Shown here piece by piece: positions 36,832 to 50,515 of a DNA stretch of 64,000 nt. The notes below the pieces were generated by a model, which saw only the letters and a list, made by a program, of their open reading frames with translations, searched no databases and was not told where the DNA came from. The DNA comes from Strigamia acuminata (lineage: Eukaryota > Arthropoda > Chilopoda > Geophilomorpha > Linotaeniidae). Position 1 is the stretch's first letter. Each line of letters starts with the position of its first letter. Made by a program: the position numbers and the translations under genes. The stretch spans positions 8,510,259 to 8,574,258 of the forward strand of contig OX442320.1 of the NCBI GenBank assembly GCA_949358305.1. Reading direction: 5' to 3'.

Positions 36832-38819
36832 TCATTCATCTTTGATAAAACTCAAATTTTTGTCAACATTTACTGCCTCCTGTAATGAAATATGTCCATC
36901 AGTTGACTCCAGAATGTAAAAAATGTATGTTATTGCTAGAAACATGCGAAGTTTGATGTGCACATAGAACCAAGCAATCTTGTATTGCTGTACATCTCGA
37001 AATGTCACGTCTGCTGCATGCGAACTTGAAGCGAAGGCGCTTGGAATGGGCTGCAATAAGTGTGAGTAGTCAATTTTCTAGAATTGTAATATATTTCCCT
37101 GCTTTTTATCTTGATTGTGGCCGCACTCAGGGCTGTGGCATTTAATTAACCAATCTACACTTTAAATTGCGTATCAGGTTCGAGTTCGACGAAAAAAAAA
37201 ATTCTTTTGTTTAAATTGAATACACCGTTTGTTTACAAAGTATAAATAAAGGGGACTTGCCCTTTTCATCTAATATTTCTAAAGATAGAAAGGATCAAAA
37301 TATCATGACCATGAATATTGTTATGTCGTATCTGCATCCATTGGATCCCACTACCGCATAACATAAATATCGTCGCTTTTATCGGCAGTTAAACGAGACC
37401 AAAATCACAAAAACAACATTTACGAAAATAATGATTTTCCTTTTCCGAGTGGTAAAATAAAATTGAACAACTAAAATTATTATTTCCTCGGAATAAATGT
37501 AAATACTTAGAGGGAAACCATTTGAAGAACCACTTGAGATTTGTACACTAACGAATTACTGCATCGGCCGCCGCCATTTTAAACGCGATCGGGCCTCTTC
37601 GAAGTGGTAATTTCATCATTTGGGGAATCAAATTGTATTAAAACTGATCGAAATATCACCGATCGGATCACTAATTGTCCCGTTTTATGTTTTCCGAACT
37701 GATGTAAACAAGTAAACACGTTTTTTTGAATTATTTTGTAATGTGGCGATGATACCAAACTCATTTCCTTCCGCCATGTTTCTCTGTTTAATACAAACAA
37801 ATTTCTAATTTAAATTTCGATTCAAGTACCTCTAACATCTCCTTCAAATACCTTTCGGCAACCACAGCACTTTAAAGATGATTTTACCTAATCTTGGCAG
37901 AATAAATATTTATAGAAAAGAAAAACGAAGTCGATTCTAATTTTCACCGAAACCTCAACAAATTATTCCTAATTTTAAATTTAAAAACACTAAATCGCGC
38001 TTAATTCCCTCAAAAATTGAAAATAATAATAATAATTACAGGACTTGACGAAAAAGATGTAAAATGAACAAAATCCTCAAGAAAAATTGTTAAAAATGTA
38101 AATTTTACCTTCAACACAAGAAAAATCAGCAAAAATCAGCAAAGAACCAACTAAAATCAACTTAAATCATCAAAAAATTTACTAAAATCATCAAAAAATC
38201 TACTAAAATCAACTAAAATCATCAAAAAATCAACTAAAATCATCAAAAAATCAACTAAAATCATCAAAAAATCAACTAAAATCATCAAAAAATCAACTAA
38301 AATCATCAAAAAATCAACTAAAATCATCAAAAAATCAACTAAAATCATCAAAAAATCAACTAAAATCAACTAAAATCATCACAAATCTACTAAAATCAAC
38401 TAAAATCATCAAAAAATCAACTAAAATCAACCAAAATCATCAAAAAATCTACTAAAATCAACGAAAATTAACGAAAATCAACGAAAATCATCAAAAAATC
38501 AACTAAAATCAACTAAAATCAACTAAAATCATCAAAAAATCAACTAAAATCAACCAAAATCATCAAAAAATATCAACAAAATCTCGAACTAAAATGTCGA
38601 AAAACAACAAGAAAAGCGAATAAAATTCAAAACCAACTTGAAAATTCTCAGCAAAAACAAGCATTCGAGACTTACCTGCTGATTCGAACCCCAGCTAACA
38701 CTTCTCGCCATGTTATTGAAAGTTGTGGTTGACTGTCGAATTTGTTGCCGCACAGGATGAGTAAAGTGCCGATTAACGTTAGTTGCGCTGGCCCGAAAAG
38801 CGGCGACACTCAGCTTCAT
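36832..38819 (-). CDS. Tentative two-exon gene, small basic-presequence protein
   Basis: Exon 1 (38676-38819) starts at an ATG and ends with a good donor CAGCAG|GTAAGT. It encodes 48 residues (MKLSVAAFRASATNVNRHF and on) with several Arg, many Ser/Thr and no Asp or Glu, like a mitochondrial presequence. Exon 2 (36832-37050) follows TTATTGCAG in the same phase and gives 72 more residues with one hydrophobic stretch (FYVHIKLRMFLAITYIFYIL), total 120 aa. I do not recognise the family. The exon 1 call is reasonable; the link to exon 2 rests on phase and acceptor only, and the 1.6-kb intron contains a minisatellite. A donor-like CCTG|GTGAGT at about 39100 (minus) might end an upstream noncoding exon. 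Confidence 0.35.
38098..38590. repeat. Minisatellite, ~21-bp unit (TCATCAAAAAATCAACTAAAA)
   Basis: More than 20 copies of TCATCAAAAAATCAACTAAA(A), mixed with shorter AATCAACTAA units. Because 21 is a multiple of three, the minus strand reads as an open frame repeating MILVDFL; this is a by-product of the repeat length and not evidence of a protein. It would lie in the intron of the tentative 36832-38819 gene. Confidence 0.85.
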
Positions 38820-40138
38820 CTTGGGCAGGGAAATAAGACGCAACAAATGCCACCAGCCACAACGAGGGGCTCAGGGCTGAGCACACAGTTTCCCCGACAT
38901 TATTTTCTCAGAGATTCATGGCTAAAATTAATTTCAAATCGATTTTAAAACATAAAACAAACAAAAAACTAAATAATACTAAATCCAATCGAGTCAATCG
39001 TCCCACTCACTGCATGCTGAATCGTTAAATAATCGTCTGGAATTGAAATTAACGTAAAAAATGAGCGATTTACGGCGATTTTAGTGCGAAAACTCACCAG
39101 GGAAGCTGTATTTTGGCAGTTGTTGCGTGATTTAAGTCAACTTTTAGTAAGCAACAGGCGTCGGAAGTGTTCTCGAAACCGATTCCAAATCGTCGAGTTT
39201 GCTGCCAGTTGGCCAGCACGTGTTTCCTCGCTCCCCGTCCATTCAGCCAATGCGCTCCGAAGGTAATGCTGCCAACTAAGTGTCGCAGCATCCCGCTAGA
39301 TGGCGCTCGAGAGCAGATTTTGGGTTTTTTTTTTTTAATTTAAAAATCGGTGTTTTCGGGAAGAAATTCAGATATATCTGGAAAAAAAAACATTAAAATT
39401 GGATATTAAAATATTAAAATTTAAATCGGAGTAAAGAAAAAAGTTAGATGTTATTTTTGCGTTGTTTTGTCGTTCTGCGTTTGTAGAAACGAGCGAATCG
39501 ATTTTAAGGCCTAACCGACCACTTTTTTCCGTTTACAATGAAAAGAATAATATTTGGACTCGGGTCCTTCAATACGACTGATTCTATCAACTGTGGGTCT
39601 GCTTTATCTCGTTTTTCAGTGTAAATCACGTCCTTTTTAAGCCTATTTGCTCAAGTAATGGATTTTTCTATCTAAATACAAAATGCACTTACAATTTGTT
39701 TGAAATTGAAATCAACTTTTGTTAGAATCTCAGAAACCGCGCACGAATCGCAATCAAGAGCACTTAAAATGCACAAACAAAGAATAAAAAACGAAAACTT
39801 TATTTATGGTGTTTGGGGCGCCATTTTAAAGTTTAAAATGGCGCTTCAAAATGGGAAGAATTGTCAATTAAAAGCGCGAAAGCCCTTTATGGCTTAAACA
39901 AAATGCCAAATTAAGTAATAAATAATCCGAAATAATTAGTATTTTTTTATACAAACTCAAATCACTTTTTTTTTTTACTTTCCTACTTGACAAAATTGCA
40001 GATACAGCGTCGCCATCTGGTGAAAGATTTAAAAAGTAAGGTAGTTCGCATTGGTGCTTCGCATTGGTGCTTCGTTCAAAAAATCCCACAATCCATTTCG
40101 CTTTGTTTTGCTTCTTCTATTAAAATAACAACGTCAAA
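38820..40138. other. Head-to-head intergenic region upstream of SMARCB1
   Basis: About 1.3 kb between the tentative minus-strand small gene and the SMARCB1 start. No coding sequence is supported. The last 160 bases repeat GCATTGGTGCTTCG twice (about 40049-40075). It probably holds the promoters of both genes, but no core promoter motif stood out. Confidence 0.4.
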
Positions 40139-41939
<1,801 letters not shown>

Positions 41940-42067
41940 AGAAATACCACTACGTCATCTATTTCACATTTTACTCATTTGCTTTTAAACGCATATTCAT
42001 ATTTTTTATTTTTTATCATTTATCACATTAAATTGACGTTGATAACGCAGATTTTGTGGATTAAATT

Positions 42068-42115
42068 TTTATTTAAACGGATTTAAGGGGAAAAAAATAA
42101 AATAAAATCAATAAA
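42068..42115. terminator. Crossing poly(A) signals of two convergent genes
   Basis: Plus-strand AATAAA copies at 42096-42115 can serve SMARCB1 (stop 41939). A minus-strand AATAAA (TTTATT at 42068-42073) can serve the opposing gene (stop 42160). Each signal lies beyond the other, so the two 3' UTRs probably overlap by some tens of bases. Other signals farther out are possible. Confidence 0.5.
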
Positions 42116-42159
42116 ATGGCTCAGCCTAAACAACAGACAATAAAATAATATATTTTGGG

Positions 42160-43977
42160 TTATACACCGCAAACAAATTGATTATTGGGCGAGATTTCAT
42201 CTGTCGATTGCTGCGCCTGCGCCGTCAAATCCCCGTCCAATTCATCTTCGCTCGTCTGCGAAACGAAGCAAAACGTTTGAAATAAATTATCAATTTTTTA
42301 ATCAACAAAATGTCACCTGTGTGTTTGAATCGGTTGTAGGATTACTGGGCCGAAAGATAAAAATATCCCACACGGATCCATCGTCCACGACGACATTAAA
42401 GAAATTTCCATTTTCTAGACGATTTATTCGTTAAAAATGGAATTTTTACGATATTCGGTCGAATTACCATCGACGGTGGGCACGAGCCACATATTTCCAT
42501 CATCGGTCGCAACGGGTGCAATTCCAGGCAACGCAGTCATCAAATTTTTGACATGTTGGTTCATTTTACACGATGGTTTTAACTGTTCACCTTCGGCCGC
42601 CATTGTCGACTCCTCTTCCGATTGTCTGGCCGTAGCATTTCCCGCATCTTGTCCCGCCGCTAATCTCTCCCTTAAAAAGCTCAAATCTGTTTGAGTTTGT
42701 CTCGAAATTCGAGATTTCACCTGCAAGGAGGTCCCGTCTCGGAGCCAGCTATCCATTTGCACTGGAATTAAATAAAAATCCAATAAAAAAAACCCCCAAA
42801 AAAATGACAAAAATTCTTACCAAATGCATCATTCACTTTATCGCCGACTAATATTTCTTCTTCGCACACTTGGGTCCCTTTATCGACCATACTTATTGTT
42901 TTTGTCGCGTGAAATCGCATTAATTCTTCATCGTTCGACTCCGAACGTTCGCTCGTGTCCACAGATTGGTCCAACTTGGTCCGCAGCCATTTTTTCAAAT
43001 GAGGATCGGTCAAATCGTCCTCAAATAAATTATCGAAATCATCGTCGTGCAGCCGCCCTCTAATGACAACAAAAATTAATAATTAATAAGTAAAATTCAG
43101 CACTGAAATTAACCCATCCACATCATCTGATAAAAGCGGTCTAGACTTTTTAAATTCGTGACAATGAAATCCAGTACTGTCTTCGTCCTCGTCCTCATCA
43201 TCATCATCAACACTCGTGCTTAAAAGCGATGGATAATGGATGTTGTGGGAACAAGCTTCTGCACTCATGTCCAACTCATCGATCACCTCGGAGCTGATGT
43301 CGGAAAAGTCTGCGAAATAAATAAATAAATCAGTCTTTAAGTGCGTCTAAATAAATGATGCAATTTAAAACCTTTATCGGGCATTCGTCCCAACACGGGA
43401 GTCGATCTAAAGATGTTGTTTTCGTTTACATTCGCTTCCGCGCATTCGTCCGCGTCGGGATGCGAATTAATTTCGTCGAGCACGTCCACGCATTTGATTC
43501 CTTTCGAGCCCACATCGTCGCGCATGGCTTCTTGCCATTTCCACGTGATTCTGTTGCATTCAAATTCCTCGTCGTCCTCAAAATCGGACAAAACCGCATC
43601 GGCCTGCTCTTTGTTTGCATTCGCCGTTTCTATTTGCGCATCGCCGCAGCCGGATCCGATCGGCGGAGTTTCTTCGGGAGTGGACGGACATTTTTTCACT
43701 TCGGGTTTGCTAACATCGACTGTTTGCGCTTGCTCACTTGTGTTTTTTATAGTTGAGCATCCGCCTTGGGAGTTGTCACCGATGTAACTCGTTTCAACAG
43801 CACCTGCTTCGAACCGAACGTTGACATTGTCCGTTTTGATGTCACCTATTTGTAATTTATTTTATTTGTTTGTATATAAATCGAGTTGAATTGAATTAAA
43901 TTAAATAATCCGAGTGCTTTGTTTGTTTTACCGATGTTGATGTCAGATGCTGTTAGTTTCGTCGGTTTGATATCCAT
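42160..43977 (-). CDS. Unrecognised acidic protein, 486 aa, seven exons
   Basis: Exons in transcript order: 43932-43977, 43372-43845, 43114-43309, 42821-43059, 42450-42761, 42317-42414, 42160-42255. Every junction has GT-AG ends and keeps frame. I do not recognise the family. Visible features: a low-complexity acidic block (VDDDDEDEDEDSTGF); an acidic segment SDFEDDEEFECN leading into ITWKWQEAM; DDLTDPHLKKWLRTKLDQSV; a motif-like KSRISRQTQTDLSFLRERL; and a C-terminal NGNFFNVVVDDGSVWDIFIF. There is no signal peptide or membrane segment, so a nuclear or cytosolic, largely disordered protein is likely. Intron 5 (42415-42449) is only 35 nt, which is unusually short; skipping that splice would instead end the protein at an in-frame stop (42424-42426). 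The gene converges on SMARCB1 with only 220 bp between stop codons. Confidence 0.8.
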
Positions 43978-45269
43978 AACAAATAATTATCAACAGTTTG
44001 ATAAATTTTTGGTCAATTCCATTCCATTTGTATCAAATAAAAGCGGCGCACGTTCGTCCGAATGCGATGCACGTTTAACAAAACGTCAAACTTTGCTATT
44101 GTTTTTGTCTAAATTCGTTTAAACGAGTGGTATGTAATGTGTGTTTTACTGTTTTTTCCATTCTTTTCGACGCGAAATTTAACTTATTTGGAAAATTATA
44201 TACTACTAAATGGCTTTAATACAAAAAAAAGGAATTAAAAATCAATTTTACATAAATCATGTTTTAGTGGATTTCAAATGATCGTTTTAAACTACTGCAG
44301 GTAAATTTACCCCAAAACTGGATGTTTTGTCCATTCCCTGAGCAGAAATTTTCATATATATGTTTATTTTTTTTCTTTTTTAAATTATTAAAAAAAAAAA
44401 AAGAAAAAAAAACGTTAAGAAAAAATATATATATATTTATATGTATAAATTAGACGAAAGATATCAATTCACGATTAAGTGAGGTAGTTATTTTTTATTC
44501 GCCCTCCAACTATCAAAACAATGTGAAATAAGAATTTGAGAGCCAATAAAAAACAATCTTTTTTTCAAAATAAAATAAAAAAAAAAATTTTGAAATCTAA
44601 ACTGTTATTTAATTCGTTTTTGACAATTTTCATGCTTGCTGTTTTCCGTATAGCAATACTGTATTGATTAATAATAATAAAAAAGTGATTAGTAAAAAAA
44701 AAAAATACTAAATTTGAAGAAATAAACAAAAAAAGACTAGAAAAATTAATGAAAACAAACAAATCTTCATTTTTTTTCCCTTTTAAGTTATCACAATAAA
44801 GAAAAAAAATAAAAAACGAGACACAAATCATCTTAACAGAGAAAAATTAATGATTTAAAACAAGTGCAGCAAATTAAGTTAAATGAACTGATATTTTTCG
44901 GCTTCATCGATATTTCTACCATCAAAACAACTCGAATGTCGTTTTTATCTTTTTTTTTATATAGCAATGATGCATTCAAAGTCAGCTACACGTTGGCAGA
45001 TGTACTTAAATGTAGGAAAATCAATCAAACAGTAGCAGTAGTTGTATATACAGAAAAGTTTTTCTGCTTGGATTTGTCGGTGACAGCAAACATCAAATTT
45101 ATTCGGTGACGGTTGTCCTCACACACGACGCAGTCACCAAAAAGGCTGCAATTTTTCATCACAATTATTAATCTAAATAAATTTAAAAAATAATAAAATA
45201 AAAAGACAATTTCTTTTTTCATCATTTACAAAAATTACTCATTTTTATTACCCACTAAATATATTTTCC
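43978..45269. other. AT-rich intergenic region, no gene seen
   Basis: About 1.3 kb between the 5' end of the unrecognised gene and the UBE2G1 stop codon (both minus strand). It contains long A/T runs (44390-44420, 44565-44830). It should hold the promoter of the unrecognised gene and the 3' UTR of UBE2G1. AATAAA in minus orientation is found at 45244-45249, close to the UBE2G1 stop, and again at about 45097. Confidence 0.45.
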
Positions 45270-46854
45270 CTAATCACACCATTCTTCTTGACTTTTTCGA
45301 ACACACCGTGAAACTTTCCGTTTAAATTCAGAATAACTTTCTCGAAATTCTTTCTGCAATCGAACAAAACCGTCAACGAGTTAAAAATAATAAATAAAAA
45401 AACCATGCGACACTTACAGCAGCGTCTACATTGGCAGGCGATTCATCGTTGGGATCAGCGAGCATAGAGATGACGCTAATTAAAATGGTTTCCACTGTAT
45501 GAACGGGCAACCATCGCTCTGATGCTTTTTCGTAACCAAATTTATCGTCACCCGGTTCATGAAGGATGGATATGCAAACGTCCCCCGTCTTATCAACTGC
45601 GAATAAACCCAAAATTTGATTAAAATAAAATATTTTTTTAAAAAAAACTCATAGCCGCCATTTTGAATTTTCAAAAATTTGCTTTTAAACGGAAAAAACT
45701 CGCAAATTTACCTCCGAAAGGGTAAAACAAGCTTTAATAACGATAACTAAACACATTTCACGTAATTTCACTTAATTTAAATCACGTGATTCGCCACAAA
45801 CTCGAAAAATCTTACTATTCGCCATTTTTGCTTTTAAACGGAAAAATACTCGCAAATTTACCTCCGAATGGGTAAAACAAGCTTTAATAACGATAACTAA
45901 ACACATTTCACGTAATTTCACTTAAATTAAATCACGTGATTCGCCAAAATCTTACTATTTGGATGCCATATTTCTGTAATGAATTTCATCTTTGGAGGTC
46001 GCAGTGGATATTCTTTGGGAAAATATAAATGAGCCTTAAAGAATCCTCCCTCACTATTAAAAAGAGAAATCATTTAGAAAATAAATTAAATTTAAAATAA
46101 AAATAAATAAATACTCACTACAACGTATCCGGAGGTCCTATAATCAACACTTCCCATTTGTATATGTCGTTATCATCTATTAAACCTGCTGAAAACCCTT
46201 CCACCGGGTTCTTATTTAATTCTACAACCAAATAAAAACAAATTATTTAGACACTTAATACCAAATATCAATCAAATATCAAATTAATTTCAGTTTTTCT
46301 CGCGCGAGATTCCGTTTCAAGGCCAAACCTGCCCATTAAATGCAAATCATTCTCTGACACGTAGAAAAAAAAAAACCTCCCCACGGAATCTATAACAATC
46401 TATAAAATTAAAGAAGACAAAGGCAAAAAAAAAATATTTTTTTTTTAACAAAAAAAAAAAGAAAGAAAAAAGACGAGTTGATTGACTCGTTTTGCGTTTG
46501 CGAAATCGATTCGAAGGATTCATCCAAGCTAAACGTCCTTATAGGGCCAGGCACTGTCAATGCTCGGTTATTTTCGGCGCCCGAGTGAGTGGAGCATTCG
46601 TGTGGATGCGCACCTTGCTTTTCTCGCAGGCTGGCATCGCAGTTTGAACCGACATTTCACGCCGACCGTGCGTGTTGTAAACAAAAGCCTCCATCAGCCC
46701 CGCACGTCACAAAGAACAAGTGGGTCAGCTGGAATGGCCGTTCGATTGCGGTTTAATATGCGCTTCACATTCACTTTTACGTCTCGTTCGTCTATTCGCG
46801 CACATTACCTGCTAGTTGTTTCCTAAGTAACAGGGCAGACTGCGCTTCTGACAT
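45270..46854 (-). CDS. UBE2G1: Ubiquitin-conjugating enzyme E2 G1
   Basis: Five exons in order: 46809-46854, 46119-46221, 45956-46053, 45418-45596, 45270-45353; all junctions are in frame and give 169 aa (human UBE2G1 has 170). It is a soluble E2 that accepts ubiquitin from E1 and can build K48 chains, acting in cytosolic and ER-linked protein degradation. Seen in the sequence: [20 protein letters not shown] at the start, the HPN motif (H80-N82), the catalytic cysteine C90 in [14 protein letters not shown], the acidic loop after it that marks the UBE2G/Cdc34 class, and [12 protein letters not shown]. The first exon is 46 nt and was found by matching phase and the conserved N-terminus. Intron 3 (45597-45955) carries a ~150-bp tandem duplication reaching to its donor. 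No key residue is missing. Confidence 0.97.
45660..45960. repeat. Tandem duplication (~150 bp x 2) in UBE2G1 intron
   Basis: Copy 1 (about 45660-45825) and copy 2 (about 45826-45960) share GCTTTTAAACGGAAAAA, ACTCGCAAATTTACCTCCGA, GGGTAAAACAAGCTTTAATA and AATCACGTGATTCGCC with few differences. Each ends with AAATCTTACTATT, which on the minus strand contains the real donor A|GTAAGATTT of exon 3, so the donor sequence itself is duplicated inside the intron. Confidence 0.85.
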
Positions 46855-47894
46855 GAAGAAAAACTAAAAGATGCCACACTACACTTGCCCGATCCACAAA
46901 CCCCTAACAAAATGGCTGGTTTATTGCTGACTGAAAGCCACCCACTGCGCATGCTCCCAAGCCCATGTGCTCCTTCTATAAATCCGGATCAAGGGTCATG
47001 CGCTCGCTATTGGTTGGATTGTGGGTCAGGTGATTTCAAGGACTAAAGATTATGGATAAGGGGAAAGAAGCGCTAGATTTAAATTTTTACCACAAATCAC
47101 CTGTTACCTCGTTATGACGACATTCGAGTCGGGATTTGAAACGGGGCGGTTTGGAAACGGTTTTCTTGTGGGGTTTGAGTTCGAGGACGACGGTTGATGT
47201 TTTTAAAATAAATTTCTTTAATAATTAGATGTTTATTTAGGAAGAAATTGGGAAAATATGTTTGGAAATTTATAAATCTGTCACGTGAGGTCGCTGCGGT
47301 TCGCTAACAATGGCGAAATCCGCAGCGCCGTTGTTATATGTAAATTAAAACAACACAAATTTTAATAAAATTGAATAAAATCGTTTTAGAATATCAGATT
47401 TCACCAGAAAAAGACCTTGAATAATAAAAAAAACCAAACTGTTAACATTTAAATTATATATTAACACTTTGTGTTGCATATTAATCCGAAATTAACCGAA
47501 ATTAACTCGTAGTTGTGCATTACTTAACCAAACAACACACACAAAGCTCATTTCTCAATTTCCATCGTAAAAACGAACACAAACCACAAAGACGCTCGAT
47601 CCAAACAAAAATCCACACGACATTAACAACCAAACAAAAACATTCGTTTCTAACTGCTATTTATTTCTATTTCAAACACGAAACGAACCGTTTTAACACC
47701 CAAACCACGCAAAATTACAATATAAATAATCCCTGCATCTCCTAACATTACCCCGCGATCGATATTACGTCACTTGCGGACGAACCCCAATAAAGGTTGT
47801 ATCAGACACGCGAATCCTTCCCTGATCAATACTCAACTAACCCATGCGGTCGTGGTAGCTCCTGCAAACTGTATTAACTTCCTTCCACACCAAC
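46855..47894. other. Divergent intergenic region (UBE2G1 / UNC-93-like)
   Basis: About 1 kb between two head-to-head genes. A GC-rich block with GTCACGTGAGGTCGC (47280-47294), containing a CACGTG E-box, sits mid-way. The right part (47350-47800) is AT-rich. It is presumably a shared promoter region. No coding sequence is supported. Confidence 0.4.
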
Positions 47895-50133
47895 ATGACT
47901 TCCCTCCCTAATCTATCCTCGACGAGCAAGGAAGAAGACAACTTGGTGCTAGCAGAATCATCCATTCGCACCAAATCGCCCTCCTCGTCCGACATCTCCG
48001 TGACGTCGTTTGTGAACGCCCAGCAGCAATCATCTTTCATCAACGACTGTGGTCTGTCAGAAGAGCAACTTAAGAGAAACTTAGCGCTGCTGTCGGTCAG
48101 CTGTGCACTCTCCTTCGGTGCCCTGTCCACGTGTCAGGCGGTCCAAAGTGCCCTATCGCCCCAACCGCGGCTCGGCGTGGCCTCGATCGGCGGCGTCTAC
48201 GCATGCGCAGCCATATCGTCGCTCGTGGGTCCTTCGATCGTCCAACTTTTAGGCATCAATACGTCCTTATTGATCGGGAGCGTGTCGAGCGTCACATTCA
48301 TCGCCTCGCATCTTAGTCCGCACTTGTTGACGTTGTGTCCGAGCGCCCTCGTGTTGGGTTTGTGTTTGGGACCTTGGCTGAGCGCCCGAGTGAGTTTACT
48401 GCTCGCAGTGCTCAATAAATACTCCAATTTGTGCGAAGAAGCGCACAAAGACAAGTTATTGCACAAGTGAGTTGACATTTCGTCTATTTTATTGCGGATT
48501 TTGCGATTTTTCTTGTTATTTTCGTTTAGATTTTTCCTGCTTTTCAACTTCGCGTTGAACTCGGGCGACGTCGTTGCGCATTTGATAACATGCCTCGTTT
48601 TGAGTCCGGGCGGTGTGGAAGACAGTTTAGCGCGGTTATCGCCTTCTCCCGAGGGGCCCCGCGTGCCGTGTGGGAGCGGGGCTGATTGCGTGTCGAATTT
48701 GACGAGTTCGGCCCATTTGTACGCGCCGCACGCGCCCCAGTCTTCGGATGCGGAGTCGAGGGAGACGTGGATGTGGTTGATAGCGGCGATGACTGCGGGC
48801 TCGGTGGCAGGTGCGCTTTTAATTGGAGTTGGGATGAAGCGAATGGACGTGAGCGAGCAGCAGGATCCGTTGGAAAGGCCACCGGCCTTGATTTACTTGA
48901 AGCAAGTATGCAGGACTTTTGGGGACTCTAAATTTCTGTTTTGTTTACCGCTAGTCTTCTGCGCTGGATTTCAACATGGTTTGCTGCTCACTGATTTCAC
49001 GAAGGTATGAGTGTTTGCTTTTAATGTGTCTGTTATAGTTGGAGTTATTTATGAGGTAAAATGTGGAAATGTTGTAGTTGAAGTCGGTGGAATTTTAAAT
49101 GGGATTTTAAATGGAATTTTGGGAGGAATTGTGAGATGGAACGACGCGAAGATTGGATTCCTTTCGACCCTTTTTGGAATAAACAACGTCGGAATGGGGA
49201 AATGCGTTTTACGGTTTAATCTCAAGGACAATTCAATGGGCTCGTGTCCAATTTTTTTTTTTTTTTTTATTTAAAAAAAAATATTTTATTTTTATTTATT
49301 TTATTATTAGTTGAAATAGTAATTGACTGTCAGGTCGTTGCTTAGCGACCTTTTTTTATTTTAATTTTTAAATCTCATCAATTCTTGTTTTTGTTTCTTG
49401 AAGGTCACGAAAAAATTTACTGGTCACTTTATTTTTATTTTATTTATTTTTTTTAAACGAGAATCTATAAAATCTCCGCCTTAGTACGTCGGGGTGGCTT
49501 CCCCGCATAACACTGCATTGGAATCGAGTCATTTCACGCTTTTTTATACTTTTTAAATGAAAAATATTTTTTTTTTGCAGTTTTATGTCGATTGCACTTT
49601 AAGTATTTCGCACGTCGGATGGACAATTTTGTGTTCAGCTGTGACCCAAATGTGTACGGCATTTATCGTTCCGTTATTGGCTCTTCATATACCTCGCATG
49701 GCCATATTACTCGCAGCACTCTCGTTTCAATTGGGTCTTTTGATCGTTCTTTGGCTGTGGACACCGGATGCCGATGACGTGCCAGTGTTTTACGTCATTG
49801 CTGGGGGCTGGGGAATCTGTAGAGCCGTCTGGGACACAATGACTTTCCGTAAGCATAAATTTTAAATAAAATAAAAATTTTAAATTAAAATTTTTTTTGT
49901 TAGCTCTCGTTGCAATCTCGTACGTTGACGTGTGGCAGGCGCCGATCGCCGCTTACGATTTCGCACATAACGCTGGACTCGCGACTGCGTTTTCTATCCA
50001 CCGATTTATATGTTGTCGTATTAAAATCTTCGTTTTGTTGGTAGCATTTCCTATTGTTGTTGTCCTTTTTGCCATTTTAGATGCACGATTACAACGTTTT
50101 CATAGATTAAGATCAAGCACTGCATTTCTTTAG
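47895..50133 (+). CDS. UNC-93-like multipass membrane protein
   Basis: Four exons: 47895-48466, 48530-49004, 49581-49848, 49904-50133, in frame, 514 aa. UNC-93 proteins are major-facilitator-related membrane proteins; nematode UNC-93 regulates a two-pore potassium channel and vertebrate UNC93B1 escorts Toll-like receptors. Seen here: a ~60-residue Ser-rich cytosolic N-terminus; TM1 after LKRNLALLSVSCALSFGALS; the family-like LGVASIGGVYACAAISSLVG and LCPSALVLGLCLGPWLSARV; a loop rich in Ser/Pro with potential N-glycosylation (NLTSS); and a second half with ISHVGWTILCSAVTQMCTAF and FYVIAGGWGICRAVWDT. The protein ends shortly after FAILDARLQRF. UNC93A-like is the best guess; a link to Toll signalling cannot be read from the sequence. 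The donor CC|GTAAGC at 49848 is non-consensus before GT but keeps frame. Confidence 0.85.
49005..49580 (+). other. UNC-93-like intron 2 (576 nt)
   Basis: Much longer than the other introns of this gene. It begins with a GT-rich, partly repeated segment (AATGGGATTTTAAATGGAAT) whose open frame is fortuitous. A T-rich stretch follows. No element with clear termini is seen. Confidence 0.6.
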
Positions 50134-50515
50134 TCGAGAATATTTAATTCACGGTAATTTAGATACAAACACCACGGTATACGAAATAAACGAGATGTAA
50201 ATTGAAAAATGTTGCAACCTATGATATTATACGGAATAAAACATGTACATTTTTTTTGGAATTTAAAAATATTCTAACTTATTTATTAAAATATCAATAC
50301 ATTTAATTGAAACTGCGTGAGCCTAATGGCGCTAGTGCAAATTTCCGCCGCGCGGGTTCGCCTCGACTCCGCCTTCATGGTGTAATCGTGCTTGTGCTGC
50401 AGTGTCTGTGTTGCAGGCGACGAGAATAACACTTAAATCACATAACCGAGTTATTTTCACCAGTTGGCAGTACACACAGAAAGAAAGAAAAAGGAAATCG
50501 TAACTACAGCGCGCC

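Noticed and set aside
37170-37190. GGTTCGAGTTC resembling a tRNA B box
   Set aside because: No A box or cloverleaf-forming sequence upstream at the required spacing.
38157-38369. Minus-strand open frame repeating MILVDFL
   Set aside because: It comes from a 21-bp minisatellite whose unit length is a multiple of three; there is no start context, splice support or non-repeat sequence.
49011-49274. Plus-strand open frame with GGILNGILNGIL
   Set aside because: It begins right at the donor of UNC-93-like exon 2 and is intronic; the repeat and low complexity explain it.
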